DNA of 64,000 bases, taken from the NCBI RefSeq assembly GCF_002192695.1, contig NZ_MTLG01000075.1, forward strand, positions 248,001 to 312,000. The letters run 5' to 3'. The notes beneath the pieces are model-generated. The model ran no database searches and was not told the origin of the DNA. It worked only from the letters and a program-made list of their open reading frames with translations. Position 1 is the stretch's first letter, and every line of letters starts with the position of its first letter. Origin of the DNA: Achromobacter xylosoxidans. GTDB lineage: Bacteria > Pseudomonadota > Gammaproteobacteria > Burkholderiales > Burkholderiaceae_B. This document shows positions 46,969 to 56,130 of the stretch, piece by piece. The position numbers and the translations under genes are program-made.

Positions 46969-47684
46969 CCATCATCATCGTCGACGACCACGGAGACTGG
47001 CGCGACACCATCGCCGAATACATCGAGAACCTGGGCCTGGACCGCCGCATCCTCACGGCCGGCTCCCTGGCGGAACTGGACCAGTTGCTGCTCACCGTGA
47101 CGCCGGGCATCCTGGTGCTGGATGCCATGCTGCCCGACGGCGACGCGCTGACCCGCGTGTCGCACCTGCGGACCTCTTTCCCGTCGATGGGCATCATCAT
47201 GCTCACCGGACGCCTATTGAGCGAAGACAAGATCTCGGGCCTGAGCCTGGGCGCCGACCACTACCTGACCAAACCCGTCAACCTGGCCGAACTCGGCGCC
47301 ACGCTGGTGTCGCTGTCGCGCCGCCTGCGCGTGGTGCCGGCGGGCGACGCCGATGCCCCTGAATCCGGCGCCTGGCGTTTCGATCCGGCGCGGCGCACGC
47401 TGCTGTCGCCGCAGCAGGTCTGCGTGGATATCACCGACACCGAAAGCCGGCTGATCGGCGCCCTGATCCAGGCCGCGCCCCTGCCCCTGTCGCGCAGCCG
47501 CCTGATCGAAGCGCTGGGCGCCAGCGTCGAGGCCTACGACACGCACCGGCTGGACGCCCACATGCATCGCCTGCGCCGCAAGCTGCGCGCGCAAGCCGGC
47601 GGCGACATGGGCATACGGACCGTGTATGGCGTGGGCTACGTATGCACCACGCCCGTGCAGGTCGTCGGCAACACCAAGAACTGA
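46965..47684 (+). CDS. OmpR-type response regulator
   Basis: The 239-residue regulator has a receiver (about 1-120; Asp7/Asp8, phospho-acceptor Asp53 in LVLDAMLPDGD, Lys in YLTKPVN) and a C-terminal winged helix (about 130-230; DTHRLDAHMHRLRRKL, RTVYGVGYVC). The start is GTG at 46965, reading VTIIIVDDHGDW; TTG at 46935 in frame is an alternative. No histidine kinase is adjacent, so it is an orphan. The lyase gene follows after 4 bases and is probably co-transcribed. Confidence 0.88.
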   Translation: MTIIIVDDHGDWRDTIAEYIENLGLDRRILTAGSLAELDQLLLTVTPGILVLDAMLPDGDALTRVSHLRTSFPSMGIIMLTGRLLSEDKISGLSLGADHYLTKPVNLAELGATLVSLSRRLRVVPAGDADAPESGAWRFDPARRTLLSPQQVCVDITDTESRLIGALIQAAPLPLSRSRLIEALGASVEAYDTHRLDAHMHRLRRKLRAQAGGDMGIRTVYGVGYVCTTPVQVVGNTKN

Positions 47685-47688
47685 AACC

Positions 47689-48558
47689 ATGATTCCTGCC
47701 ATCCGCCCCCGCCGTTCCGTGCTCTACATGCCTGGCGCCAACGCGCGCGCGCTGGACAAGGCGCGCAGCCTGGACGCCGACGTCCTGATCCTCGACCTCG
47801 AAGACGCCGTCGCGCCCGATGCCAAGGCGCAGGCTCGCGAGCAGGTCGCCGCGGCCCTGCGCGCCGGCGGTTACGGCCGCCGCGAATGCGTGGTGCGCGT
47901 CAATGCGCTGGACACGGCCTGGGGCCTGGACGATGTCCGCGCCATCGCCCAGGCTGGCGCCGACGCGGTGCTGCTGCCCAAGGTACAGTCCGCCGCCGAG
48001 CTCGACGCGCTCGCGCGGGCGCTGGACGCGGCGGGCGCGCTCGCCAGCCTGCCCTTGTGGGCCATGGCGGAAACGCCTTTGGGTTTTCTGCGGCTGGATG
48101 CCATCGCCAGCGGCCATCCCAGGCTGACGGCCATCGTCGTCGGCACCTCGGACCTGGTGAAGGACTTGCACGCTCGCCACACGCCGTCGCGTGAGGAAAC
48201 GCTGCTGGCCCGATCGATGGCAGTGATGGCGGCGCGGGCCCACGGCCTGGCGGCGCTGGACGGCGTGCACCTCGACCTGCACGACGACGCCGGCCTGGAG
48301 GCGGCCTGCAGGCAGGGACGCGACCTGGGCTTCGATGGCAAGACGCTCATCCACCCAAAACAGATCGCGGCGGCCAACGCCGCCTTCGCGCCCACGCCAG
48401 AAGAACTTGCCGCCGCGCACAAGCGCCTGGACGCCTGGCGGGCCGCGCAGGCCGCCGGCCTGGGCGTGGCCGTGGTCGATGGCGCCTTGGTGGAAAACCT
48501 GCATGCGCGCGAGGCCGAACGCGTGCTGGCGCTGGCCGAGGCCATCGCGCGCGCCTAG
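47689..48558 (+). CDS. CitE-like HpcH/HpaI aldolase/citrate lyase family protein
   Basis: The 289-residue TIM-barrel enzyme has RSVLYMPGANARALDKA, the acidic LILDLEDAVAP, RVNALDT, MAETPLG (metal-binding Glu) and GFDGKTLIHPKQI, all typical of citrate-lyase beta subunit-like and malyl-CoA lyases. Such enzymes cleave or form acyl-CoA C-C bonds with Mg2+. No citrate-lyase alpha/gamma genes are nearby, so it is a stand-alone CitE-like enzyme with an unknown substrate. It starts 4 bases after the response regulator. Confidence 0.88.
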   Translation: MIPAIRPRRSVLYMPGANARALDKARSLDADVLILDLEDAVAPDAKAQAREQVAAALRAGGYGRRECVVRVNALDTAWGLDDVRAIAQAGADAVLLPKVQSAAELDALARALDAAGALASLPLWAMAETPLGFLRLDAIASGHPRLTAIVVGTSDLVKDLHARHTPSREETLLARSMAVMAARAHGLAALDGVHLDLHDDAGLEAACRQGRDLGFDGKTLIHPKQIAAANAAFAPTPEELAAAHKRLDAWRAAQAAGLGVAVVDGALVENLHAREAERVLALAEAIARA

Positions 48559-48706
48559 CGCGCCCATGGCGTACGCAGAAGCGCCCCGCAAGGCCAGCGC
48601 CGGCCACGGCGGTGACAACGGCGCCAACCGCAGTAATATCGGCTTTCAAATGCATATTGCCAGTAACGCGCCGCCCTGCGCGAGGCCGGCAAATCCGGGA
48701 GCGCTC

Positions 48707-49702
48707 GTGACGCTGATCTTGCGGCAAATGTCGATGTCATTCTGCGTGGCGGCGCTATGGGGCGCCACGGCGGCGGGCTTGCCGGCGCCGGCGCGGGCCC
48801 AGGCCGCCAATTTCCACCCCTGCAATTCCCAGCCCTCCCTGCCGATGTGCCTGCACGGCTACGGCAAGCGCATTGCGGTCCAGCGCTGGGGCGCGCAGCC
48901 CGACCCGCTGGACCCGGACGCGGCCGCCAACGCCACGCTGGTCACGCGCGACCCGGCCAAGGAAATCGGCAAGCTCAAGTCCAGCACCATCCTGGTCCAG
49001 GACATGGACACCGCCGAAGTGCTGTTCGCGCGCAACGAGGACGCCGTGCGGCCCATCGCCTCCATCACCAAGCTCATGACGGCGCTGACGCTGGTCAAGG
49101 CCGGCCTGCCCATGGACGACATCATCACCATCGACGCCAGCGACACCCGCTCCACCAGCGAGCTGCCCTCGCGGCTGACGGCCGGCACCAAGCTGAGCCG
49201 CGCCGATTTGCTGCGCCTGGCGTTGATCCCTTCCGAGAACAGCGCCGCGCAAGCGCTGGGGCGCACCTATACCGGCGGCACCGCCGCCTTCGTCGCGGCG
49301 ATGAATGCCGAGGCCCGCGCACTGGGCATGACCGATTCAAGCTTCGCCGAACCTAGCGGCCTGTCCAACGAAAACCAGTCTTCGGCCCGGGATCTGGTCA
49401 AGTTGCTGCAGGCGATTTCCGCGCAGCCGCTGCTGCGGCAATACACCGGCGAGACCAGCTACCAGGCCGCCGGCCAGACCTTCCGCAACACCAACATCCT
49501 GGTGGGCCGTCCGCAATGGGACATCCTGGTGTCCAAGACCGGCACCACCCGCGAAGCCGGCGATTGCCTGGTCATGGCGGTCAGGGTCGGCAAGCGCAAC
49601 CTGGCCATGGTGCTGCTCAACGCGCAGGGCACCAGCGGCTCGCGCTTCGGCGACGCGGTACGCCTGCGGCGGGTGCTGGACAGCCGCTACGCGGCGCGAT
49701 AG
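48707..49702 (+). CDS. pbpG: D-alanyl-D-alanine endopeptidase, PBP7 type
   Basis: The 331-residue product has a signal peptide (about 1-35, ending PARAQA) and a peptidase S11 domain with all three penicillin-binding motifs: Ser119-x-x-Lys122 (SITK), Ser176-Glu-Asn178 (SEN) and Lys277-Thr-Gly279 (KTG). It should cut peptide cross-links in the periplasm. The start is GTG at 48707, with GGGAG 7 bases before; a later ATG at 48728 would also give a signal peptide. It has no C-terminal amphipathic anchor of the DacA type, which supports the PbpG assignment. Confidence 0.9.
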   Translation: MTLILRQMSMSFCVAALWGATAAGLPAPARAQAANFHPCNSQPSLPMCLHGYGKRIAVQRWGAQPDPLDPDAAANATLVTRDPAKEIGKLKSSTILVQDMDTAEVLFARNEDAVRPIASITKLMTALTLVKAGLPMDDIITIDASDTRSTSELPSRLTAGTKLSRADLLRLALIPSENSAAQALGRTYTGGTAAFVAAMNAEARALGMTDSSFAEPSGLSNENQSSARDLVKLLQAISAQPLLRQYTGETSYQAAGQTFRNTNILVGRPQWDILVSKTGTTREAGDCLVMAVRVGKRNLAMVLLNAQGTSGSRFGDAVRLRRVLDSRYAAR

Positions 49703-49872
49703 CCAACGCCAGCGCGCGCCTGGCGCGCCGAACCCGGTACAATACCGGCCTTGACGTGCAACGAACGCCCGTTCCGTCCGCCTGTCGCGCCGCCTGTGCG
49801 CCCCCTTTCCCCGAATATTTTTCAGCGCGCCTGGCCGGCGGGTATCCTGCCGCGTCCCCTGTTGCACCATCC

Positions 49873-51504
49873 ATGATCCGCTTCCAACAAGTTTCACTCA
49901 TGCGCGGCGTCAAGCCCTTGCTCGACAAGGTCGACCTGCTGCTCAATCCCGGCGACAAGATCGGCCTGATCGGCGCCAACGGCGCCGGCAAGTCCAGCCT
50001 GTTCGGTCTCTTGCGCGGCACGCTGCACGCCGACCAGGGCGACCTGGACTATCCGGCCAGCTGGCGCATGGCCTACGTGGCGCAGGAAACGCCGGCGCTC
50101 GACCGCCCGGCCATCGAGTACGCGATCGACGGCGACGTCACGCTGCGCAAGCTGGAGGCGGAACTGGCGCAGCTGGAGGCCGAACCCGAAAGCACCGAGA
50201 ACGGCCTGCGCATGGCCGACATCTACGCCGCGCTGGCCGACGCCGACGCGTACACCGTGCATTCGCGCGCCGAGCAATTGCTGACCGGCCTGGGCTTCAC
50301 GCAGGCGCAGATGCACCTGCCGCTGACGAGCTTTTCCGGCGGCTGGCGCATGCGCCTGAATCTGGCGCAGGCGCTGATGTGCCCGTCCGACCTGCTGCTG
50401 CTGGACGAGCCCACCAACCACCTGGACCTGGACGCCATCATCTGGCTGGAAGACTGGCTCAAGCGCTATCCGGGCACGCTCATCGTCATCTCGCATGACC
50501 GCGACTTCCTGGACGGCGTGGTCAACGTCATCGTCCACATCGACGAGCGCAAGCTCAAGCGCTATTCGGGCAACTATTCGTCCTTCGAGCGCCAGCGCGC
50601 CGCGCAGCTGGAGCTGGCGCAAGGCATGATGGAAAAGCAGATGCGCCAGCGCTCGCACCTGCAGTCCTTCATCGACCGCTTCAAGGCCCAGGCCAGCAAG
50701 GCGCGCCAGGCCCAGAGCCGCATCAAGGCGTTGGCCCGCATGGAGGAAGTGGCGCCGCTGCGCGCCGCGGCCGAGTTCTCGTTCGAATTCCGCGAGCCCT
50801 TGCGCGCGCCCAATCCGCTCTTGACCATGGACGTGGTCAGCGCCGGTTACCGCGTGGCCGACGAAGAGACGGAAGCCGTGTCCGACAAGATCATCGTCTC
50901 GGGCATCAACTTTTCACTGCAGGCCGGCCAGCGCATCGGCCTCTTGGGCATCAACGGCGCGGGTAAGTCCACCTTCATCAAGACCATCGCGGGTGAACTG
51001 GCAACGCTGGCCGGCGAGGCGCAGTTCAACAAGGGCCTGTCGATCGGCTATTTTGCCCAGCATCAGGTGGAAATGCTGCGGCATGACGAGTCGCCGCTGT
51101 GGCACATGACCAAGATCGCGCCCACGGTGCGCGAGCAGGAACTGCGCAACTTCCTGGGCAGCTTCAATTTCAACGGCAATATGGCCACCAGTTCCATCGC
51201 GCCGTTCTCCGGCGGCGAAAAAGCCCGGCTGGCGCTGGCGCTGATCGTCTGGCAGCGCCCCAACCTGCTGCTGCTGGACGAGCCCACCAACCACCTGGAC
51301 CTGGAAACGCGCGAGGCCCTGACGACCGCGCTAGCCCAGTTCGAAGGCACCTTGATGCTGGTGTCGCACGACCGCCACCTGCTGCGCGCCACCACCGATG
51401 AATTCATCATCGTGGCCGACGGGGCTGTCAGTTCCTTCGATGGCGACCTGGACGACTACAAGGACTGGCTCTACAAGACCAAGCTGGCCGCCAAGGCTGC
51501 TTGA
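49873..51504 (+). CDS. ABC-F family ATP-binding protein (YheS-like)
   Basis: The 543-residue protein has two ABC domains in tandem (about 2-245 and 310-540) and no membrane part: Walker A GANGAGKSS and GINGAGKST, signatures FSGGWRMR and FSGGEKAR, and two LLLLDEPTNHLD Walker B blocks. The linker between the domains is the charged helical hairpin (about 235-300) that ABC-F proteins insert into the ribosome near the P-site tRNA. Domain layout resembles YheS/Uup housekeeping factors, not resistance types. A TACAAT -10-like element lies at 49738-49743 within a CCGGTA-CAA-TACCGG repeat. Confidence 0.92.
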   Translation: MIRFQQVSLMRGVKPLLDKVDLLLNPGDKIGLIGANGAGKSSLFGLLRGTLHADQGDLDYPASWRMAYVAQETPALDRPAIEYAIDGDVTLRKLEAELAQLEAEPESTENGLRMADIYAALADADAYTVHSRAEQLLTGLGFTQAQMHLPLTSFSGGWRMRLNLAQALMCPSDLLLLDEPTNHLDLDAIIWLEDWLKRYPGTLIVISHDRDFLDGVVNVIVHIDERKLKRYSGNYSSFERQRAAQLELAQGMMEKQMRQRSHLQSFIDRFKAQASKARQAQSRIKALARMEEVAPLRAAAEFSFEFREPLRAPNPLLTMDVVSAGYRVADEETEAVSDKIIVSGINFSLQAGQRIGLLGINGAGKSTFIKTIAGELATLAGEAQFNKGLSIGYFAQHQVEMLRHDESPLWHMTKIAPTVREQELRNFLGSFNFNGNMATSSIAPFSGGEKARLALALIVWQRPNLLLLDEPTNHLDLETREALTTALAQFEGTLMLVSHDRHLLRATTDEFIIVADGAVSSFDGDLDDYKDWLYKTKLAAKAA

Positions 51505-51550
51505 CGCGGCAGCCGGCCCGGGGCTGCCAACCCCGGCCAGCTGCCGCGCA

Positions 51551-53143
51551 TCACGCCAGCGCGCTGGGATAGGGGCTGGTGTCGATGTGCTCCAGCATGC
51601 CGTAGGCCAGCCGTTCCAGCATGCGCGCGCGGTCGCCGGCATGCGTGGGGTCGTCCCACAGGTTGCGCAGCTCGTGCGGGTCCTGGTTCAAATCGTAGAG
51701 CTCGCCCCAACGCGCGCCATCGTAGACCGTGACGCGAAAACCGTCCGCCAGCAGCGTGCGGCAGCGGATGCGGCTGTCAAAGCCGAGTATCACGCGCTGC
51801 CCTTCTTCCTCGATCATCAGCGCCTCGCGCACCGCCTGCTCGCGTTGGGCGATGAGGCCGGCCATGTCGCGTCCCTGAATGCCGTTGTAGGGCTGCACCC
51901 CGGCGCGCGCCAGCACCGTCGGCGCGACGTCTATGGTGCTGAGCAAGGCGTCGCTGGCCGTGCCCGCCGTCGGCTTGGCCGCGGGATCGCGCCAGATGAA
52001 TGGCACGCGGGTCAGGCCACGGTAGTGGATGGGCCCCTTGAGCATCAGTTGATGGTCGCCCAGGTAATCGCCGTGGTCGCTGGTGAAGATCACCACGGTG
52101 TTGTCGGCCATGCCCAGCGCGTCGAGTTCGGCCAGCACCCGGCCGATCTGGTTGTCGATGTTGGCGATGGAGCCGTAATTCAACGCCAGCGCTTCGCGCG
52201 CCTCGCGCTCGTTGCAGGAGAAGATCGCGGGCGTGTGCTTGATTGCCGTGCCGGCGTCGCGCTGCGACCGCAGCCAGGCCACGTGCGGCGGCGGGGTTCC
52301 GGCGCCATGGAAGGACGCGGGCAGCTCCATGTCCTCGGGCTTGTGCAAGTCCCAGTAGCGCCCGGGCGGCGTGAAGGGATGGTGCGGGTCCGGAAACGAG
52401 CATTGCAGGAAGAACGGCTGCCCGGATGCCGCATAGCCGCGCAGCGCCTCGATGCCGCGGTCGGCGATGTAGGCGGTGGGATAGAGTTCTTCCGGCACGC
52501 GCGTGCGCCAGGCCTGACGGATGCGCGTGAGTTCATATTCCGGCGCGGGCGTGGCATGCGCCGGACCGATCAGCGCCTCGACCTCCGGATGCTCGCGCCG
52601 CAGCCAATGCCGGTAATGGCCGTGCACGTCGTCGCTGTGGTCGTCGACCAGGTCCACCTGCTCGAAGCCGTAGTACGGATAGCTCAGATCGTGGTCGGGG
52701 CGTTCCAGCCACAGCTTGCGCTGCTCTTGGTCGTAGCGGCCGGCGTCGGGTTCGAGCGCCTCGCGCGGCAATCTGTCCTCGGCGCGCACCGGCCACGATG
52801 GCGGTATGTCCGTCATGTTCTGCAGGTGCACCTTGCCGACCAGCGCGGTGCCGTAGCCGGCCTCGCGCATGGCTTCGACGAAGGTGCGGCTGCGCAGCGA
52901 CAGCGCGATGCCGTTGTGGCGCGCGCCGTGCGCGGAAGGATAGCGGCCGGTCATCAGGCTGGCTCGGTTCGGCATGCAGATGGGCGTGGCCACGTGCATG
53001 TTGTCAGCGCGCCAGCCCGACGCCGCCAGGCGGTCCAGGTTGGGCGTGTGGACCACGCGGTTGCCATAGGCGCCCAGATGGTCGGCGCGGTGCTGGTCGG
53101 TAATGAACAGCAGGAAGTTGACGGGCTTCGCAGCGGACGTCAT
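51551..53143 (-). CDS. Type I sulfatase
   Basis: The 530-residue enzyme has the formylglycine signature C-x-P-x-R as Cys56 in CMPNRASLMTG, an N-terminal metal site (ITDQHRADHLG) and a second metal site (FTSDHGDYLGDH). No signal peptide is visible, so it should act in the cytosol, on an imported sulfate ester or possibly a phosphonate monoester. Its ATG overlaps the stop of the Bug-type receptor gene (ATGA), and GGGAG lies 8 bases upstream. The receptor may deliver its substrate. A formylglycine-generating enzyme is not in the window. Confidence 0.92.
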   Translation of the reverse strand: MTSAAKPVNFLLFITDQHRADHLGAYGNRVVHTPNLDRLAASGWRADNMHVATPICMPNRASLMTGRYPSAHGARHNGIALSLRSRTFVEAMREAGYGTALVGKVHLQNMTDIPPSWPVRAEDRLPREALEPDAGRYDQEQRKLWLERPDHDLSYPYYGFEQVDLVDDHSDDVHGHYRHWLRREHPEVEALIGPAHATPAPEYELTRIRQAWRTRVPEELYPTAYIADRGIEALRGYAASGQPFFLQCSFPDPHHPFTPPGRYWDLHKPEDMELPASFHGAGTPPPHVAWLRSQRDAGTAIKHTPAIFSCNEREAREALALNYGSIANIDNQIGRVLAELDALGMADNTVVIFTSDHGDYLGDHQLMLKGPIHYRGLTRVPFIWRDPAAKPTAGTASDALLSTIDVAPTVLARAGVQPYNGIQGRDMAGLIAQREQAVREALMIEEEGQRVILGFDSRIRCRTLLADGFRVTVYDGARWGELYDLNQDPHELRNLWDDPTHAGDRARMLERLAYGMLEHIDTSPYPSALA

Positions 53144-54102
53144 TGCTTCGCTCCCGACATCTCCACGGCGGAACGCCAGGCCGGCATGTCGCGCTTGACC
53201 ATGTCGCCGAAGGCATCGGGCGTCATGTAGATCGGCACCATGCCCAGCGGCTGCAAGGCCTGCGCGAATGCGCTGTCGGTCAGTACCGCCTCCAGGTCCG
53301 CGTTCAGCTTTTTCACCACTGCGGCCGGCGTGCCGGCGGGCGCGAACAGGCCGATCCACGAACGCACGGCGACTCCGGCGGCCACGTCCGAGAACAGCGG
53401 CACATCGGGCAGCGCCGCATACTTTTCAGTGTTGGCCACGCCCAGCACCTTGACCTTGCCGGATGCGAGGAACGGAATGGCCGGCGCGATGCCGCCTATC
53501 ATCAGCGGCACGTGGCCCGCGACCAGGTCGGCCATCGCGGGCGCGGCGCCCTTATAAGGCGCGTGCACCACGTCCAGGCCGGCAGCGTGCTTCAACTGCT
53601 CCATCGCCAGCTGGTGCACCGTGCCCAGGCCGGGCGAGCCATAGGTGTACTTGCCAGGATTGGCCTTGATCAATTTGACGGCATCCGCCAGCGTCGATGC
53701 CGGAAACTCGGCATTGGCCAGCAGCACCACAACGTTGTCCGCCACCAGGCCGACCGGCGCGAAGTCACGCACCGGGTCGTACGGCAGGCTGGAGTACAGC
53801 GCGCTGTTGATGCCGTGCGTGTTGGTGGTGCCCATCAGCAGCGTGTAGCCGTCGGGCGCGGCGCGCGCCACCATGGATGCCGCGATGTTGCCGCCCGCGC
53901 CCGGCTTGTTCTCCACCACCAGCGTGTAGCCGCGGGGCTCCAGGCGCTGCGCCAGCTGGCGCGCCAGCACGTCGACCGCGCCGCCCGGCGAGAACGGCAC
54001 CACGATCTGCACCGGCCGCGCCGGGTACGCATCCGCCGCCACCGCCGCGCCCGCCATGCCACAGGCCCAGCTCGCGGCCAGGGCCATCCAGAACTTCTTC
54101 AT
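53140..54102 (-). CDS. Tripartite tricarboxylate transporter (Bug-type) periplasmic receptor
   Basis: The 320-residue protein has a signal peptide (MKKFWMALAASWACGMAGAA, cleavage after AVAA) and a Bug/TctC fold: YPARPVQIVVPFSPGGAVDVLARQLA, VENKPGAGGNIAA, GSPGLGTVHQLA and APAGTPAAVVKKLN. It captures an organic anion in the periplasm. No TctA/TctB membrane genes are adjacent, which is common for Bug proteins in this family of bacteria. GGAG precedes the ATG. It is coupled to the sulfatase and divergent from a LysR regulator. Confidence 0.93.
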   Translation of the reverse strand: MKKFWMALAASWACGMAGAAVAADAYPARPVQIVVPFSPGGAVDVLARQLAQRLEPRGYTLVVENKPGAGGNIAASMVARAAPDGYTLLMGTTNTHGINSALYSSLPYDPVRDFAPVGLVADNVVVLLANAEFPASTLADAVKLIKANPGKYTYGSPGLGTVHQLAMEQLKHAAGLDVVHAPYKGAAPAMADLVAGHVPLMIGGIAPAIPFLASGKVKVLGVANTEKYAALPDVPLFSDVAAGVAVRSWIGLFAPAGTPAAVVKKLNADLEAVLTDSAFAQALQPLGMVPIYMTPDAFGDMVKRDMPAWRSAVEMSGAKQ

Positions 54103-54213
54103 CAATCGTCTCCATCGCGGCGTCCCTCCCGGCCCAGCCTGGGGCACGCCTGTCTCTCGTAGAGCGGCAAGTATGCCTAGCGCCCGGTATCGGCGTGAAA
54201 TGAAATAAACTGA

Positions 54214-54243
54214 ACGATTCATAACCATTTGAATATGAATCGT
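54214..54243. promoter_or_regulatory. LysR operator between Bug receptor and LysR genes
   Basis: ACGATTCAT at 54214-54222 and its exact complement ATGAATCGT at 54235-54243 form a 9-base inverted repeat with a 12-base gap, ending just before the LysR ATG at 54245. The placement suits autorepression and control of the receptor-sulfatase unit. Confidence 0.65.
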
Positions 54244-54244
54244 C

Positions 54245-55195
54245 ATGCCCGATCGTGCCGGCACCCACCTCAAGCGGCGCCATGCCGAACTGCTGGTCGC
54301 GCTGGACGACGAGCGCCACCTTGGGCGCGCGGCCGAGCGCCTGCACATGTCCCAGCCCGCCGCCTCCAAGGCGCTGGCGCAGCTGGAGGAACAGGTGGGC
54401 TATGCGCTGTTCGAGCGCGGGACCCAGGGCACCCAGCCGACGAATGCCGGAATGGTTATGATCCGACACGCCCGGCACAGCCTGGGCGCGGCCCAGCGCG
54501 TGGCGGCCGAACTGCGGGCCGCTGAAGAACGCGGCGCCAGCCTGCTGCGCCTGGGCACCCTGCCCTCGGCCGCGCCCCACCTTGCGCCGCAGCTGATCGC
54601 GCATTTGCTGGGCCAATCGCCGCGGCTGGAAGTGAAACTGGTGGAAGGCGCGCTCGGCGAACTCATGGACAAGCTGGCGCGCGATGAGCTGGACATCGTG
54701 CTGGGCCGCCTGGGCAGCCGTCTGCTGCCCGCGGACTGCGAAGTGATCCGCCTGCACGAAGAACCCATCCTGGTGGTGGCGCGGCCCGGCCATCCGCTGG
54801 CCGCAAGCAAGGCGCTGGAGGCCGCCGAACTGGCGCGCTGGCCCTGGGTGCTGCCGCTGGAAGCCACCATGATGCGCGAGCGCCTGGACGAGGCTTTCGT
54901 GCATGCCGGGGCGCGCGCGCCCGATTCCAGCATCCAGTCCAACTCGCTGCTGGCGACCTTGGCGCTGCTGGCCCGGGACGACCGCCTGGCGGCCCTGCCC
55001 CAGGCGATTGCGCGCCATTGCGAGCGGCAAGGCAGCGTGGCCGTGCTGCCGCTGCGGCTGGACGCCAACTTCGGCGCGATCGGCGCCGTGGTCAACCGCA
55101 ACACGGCCGGCATGCCGGTGGTGCAGGCGGCGATGGCGTGGCTGCGCGGTTTGTCAGCCGGCGCGGGCCAGGCCGAGTCGGATCAAGGCGCCTGA
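54245..55195 (+). CDS. LysR-family transcriptional regulator
   Basis: The 316-residue regulator has its winged helix at about 10-70 (RHAELLVALDDERHLGRAAERL, QPAASKALAQLEE) and an effector-binding domain at about 95-300. It is divergent from the Bug receptor and sulfatase genes and probably controls them. Its 3' end overlaps the stop region of the converging IclR gene by 13 bases. Confidence 0.92.
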   Translation: MPDRAGTHLKRRHAELLVALDDERHLGRAAERLHMSQPAASKALAQLEEQVGYALFERGTQGTQPTNAGMVMIRHARHSLGAAQRVAAELRAAEERGASLLRLGTLPSAAPHLAPQLIAHLLGQSPRLEVKLVEGALGELMDKLARDELDIVLGRLGSRLLPADCEVIRLHEEPILVVARPGHPLAASKALEAAELARWPWVLPLEATMMRERLDEAFVHAGARAPDSSIQSNSLLATLALLARDDRLAALPQAIARHCERQGSVAVLPLRLDANFGAIGAVVNRNTAGMPVVQAAMAWLRGLSAGAGQAESDQGA

Positions 55196-56019
55196 TAACC
55201 CAGCAACACGCTGGCCGCTTCGGCCTCGCGCCGTACCGCCTGCGCGATCGGACCGTCCGCCGAGGCGTCGAATCCACCCGTAGCCCCCAACGCCGTCAGC
55301 GCGGCGCAAGGCCGGCCGTTGTGGTCCAACAGCGGCGCGGACACCGCGCTGATGCCCTTCAGATTGGTGTCGCGCACCGTGGCGCAGCCCGCGGCCAGCA
55401 CCTGGCGGCGCAGGCTTCCGATCGGATCGGCGGCGTCCAGTTGCGCACGCATGTCGGCCGGCGCGCGCGCCAGTTCGGCCTCGGCCAGCGCCCGCACCCG
55501 CGTATCGTCCTGCAAGGCCAGGAACACCCGTCCGGTCGCGGACCAGAGCATGGACAGCACCGAGCCCATGCGCACGTTGACCGTCACCGGCAGGCCCGGC
55601 TCTTCGAAGCGCACGATGGTCGGCCCCTTGTTGCCCATGACCGCGATGAAGCAGGTCACTTCCAGGCCCTCGCGCAGGCGCACCAGGCTGGGTTCGGCCA
55701 GGCGGATGGGATCGGCCTGGCGCAGCGCGGCCAGGCCCAGCAGCATCGCTTCCAGTCCCAGGTAGTACTGTTGAGTGGCGGCGTCCTGCGCCACCAGTCC
55801 TTCTTCCATCAGGCTGACCAGGTAGCGGTGCACCTTGGCGGGGCTTTCGTCCACTTGCGCGGCCAGCAGCGTGAGGCTGGCGCGGCCGCCCAGCCGGCCC
55901 AGCCCCTTCAACACCGCCATACCGGTTTCAGCGGCCTGCACGCGCTGGCGCCGTTCGCGCGGACGCGGCGCATCGGAAGTCTGGGCGGGGACGGAGGAAG
56001 GTTCGGGAGTCTGGGTCAT
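55183..56019 (-). CDS. IclR-family transcriptional regulator
   Basis: The 278-residue protein has a winged helix at about 27-90 (AAETGMAVLKGLGRLGGRASLTLLA, ESPAKVHRYLVSL) and an IclR effector domain at about 105-270 (TVNVRMGSVLSMLWSATGRVFLA, GCATVRDTNLKGISAVSAPL). It is divergent from the P450 gene with 111 bases between them and most likely regulates it in response to the substrate or a metabolite. Confidence 0.92.
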   Translation of the reverse strand: MTQTPEPSSVPAQTSDAPRPRERRQRVQAAETGMAVLKGLGRLGGRASLTLLAAQVDESPAKVHRYLVSLMEEGLVAQDAATQQYYLGLEAMLLGLAALRQADPIRLAEPSLVRLREGLEVTCFIAVMGNKGPTIVRFEEPGLPVTVNVRMGSVLSMLWSATGRVFLALQDDTRVRALAEAELARAPADMRAQLDAADPIGSLRRQVLAAGCATVRDTNLKGISAVSAPLLDHNGRPCAALTALGATGGFDASADGPIAQAVRREAEAASVLLGYQAP

Positions 56020-56071
56020 GGCGCGATAAGGGAGCTGCCAGGCGGCGGCGGACGCAGCCCGGAGATTACCC

Positions 56072-56113
56072 CAATTGAATAATTACGCAATGCGTATATG
56101 ATTTACGCAATTG
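56072..56113. promoter_or_regulatory. Operator/promoter region between IclR and P450 genes
   Basis: An AT-rich patch carries a direct repeat TTACGCAAT at 56083-56091 and 56103-56111, exactly 20 bases apart (two helical turns). The first copy is also part of a palindrome TACGCA-A-TGCGTA (56084-56096). CAATTG flanks both ends (56072-56077, 56108-56113). This is a likely IclR binding site overlapping the P450 promoter. Confidence 0.6.
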
Positions 56114-56130
56114 TAATTCGGAGCGACGAC

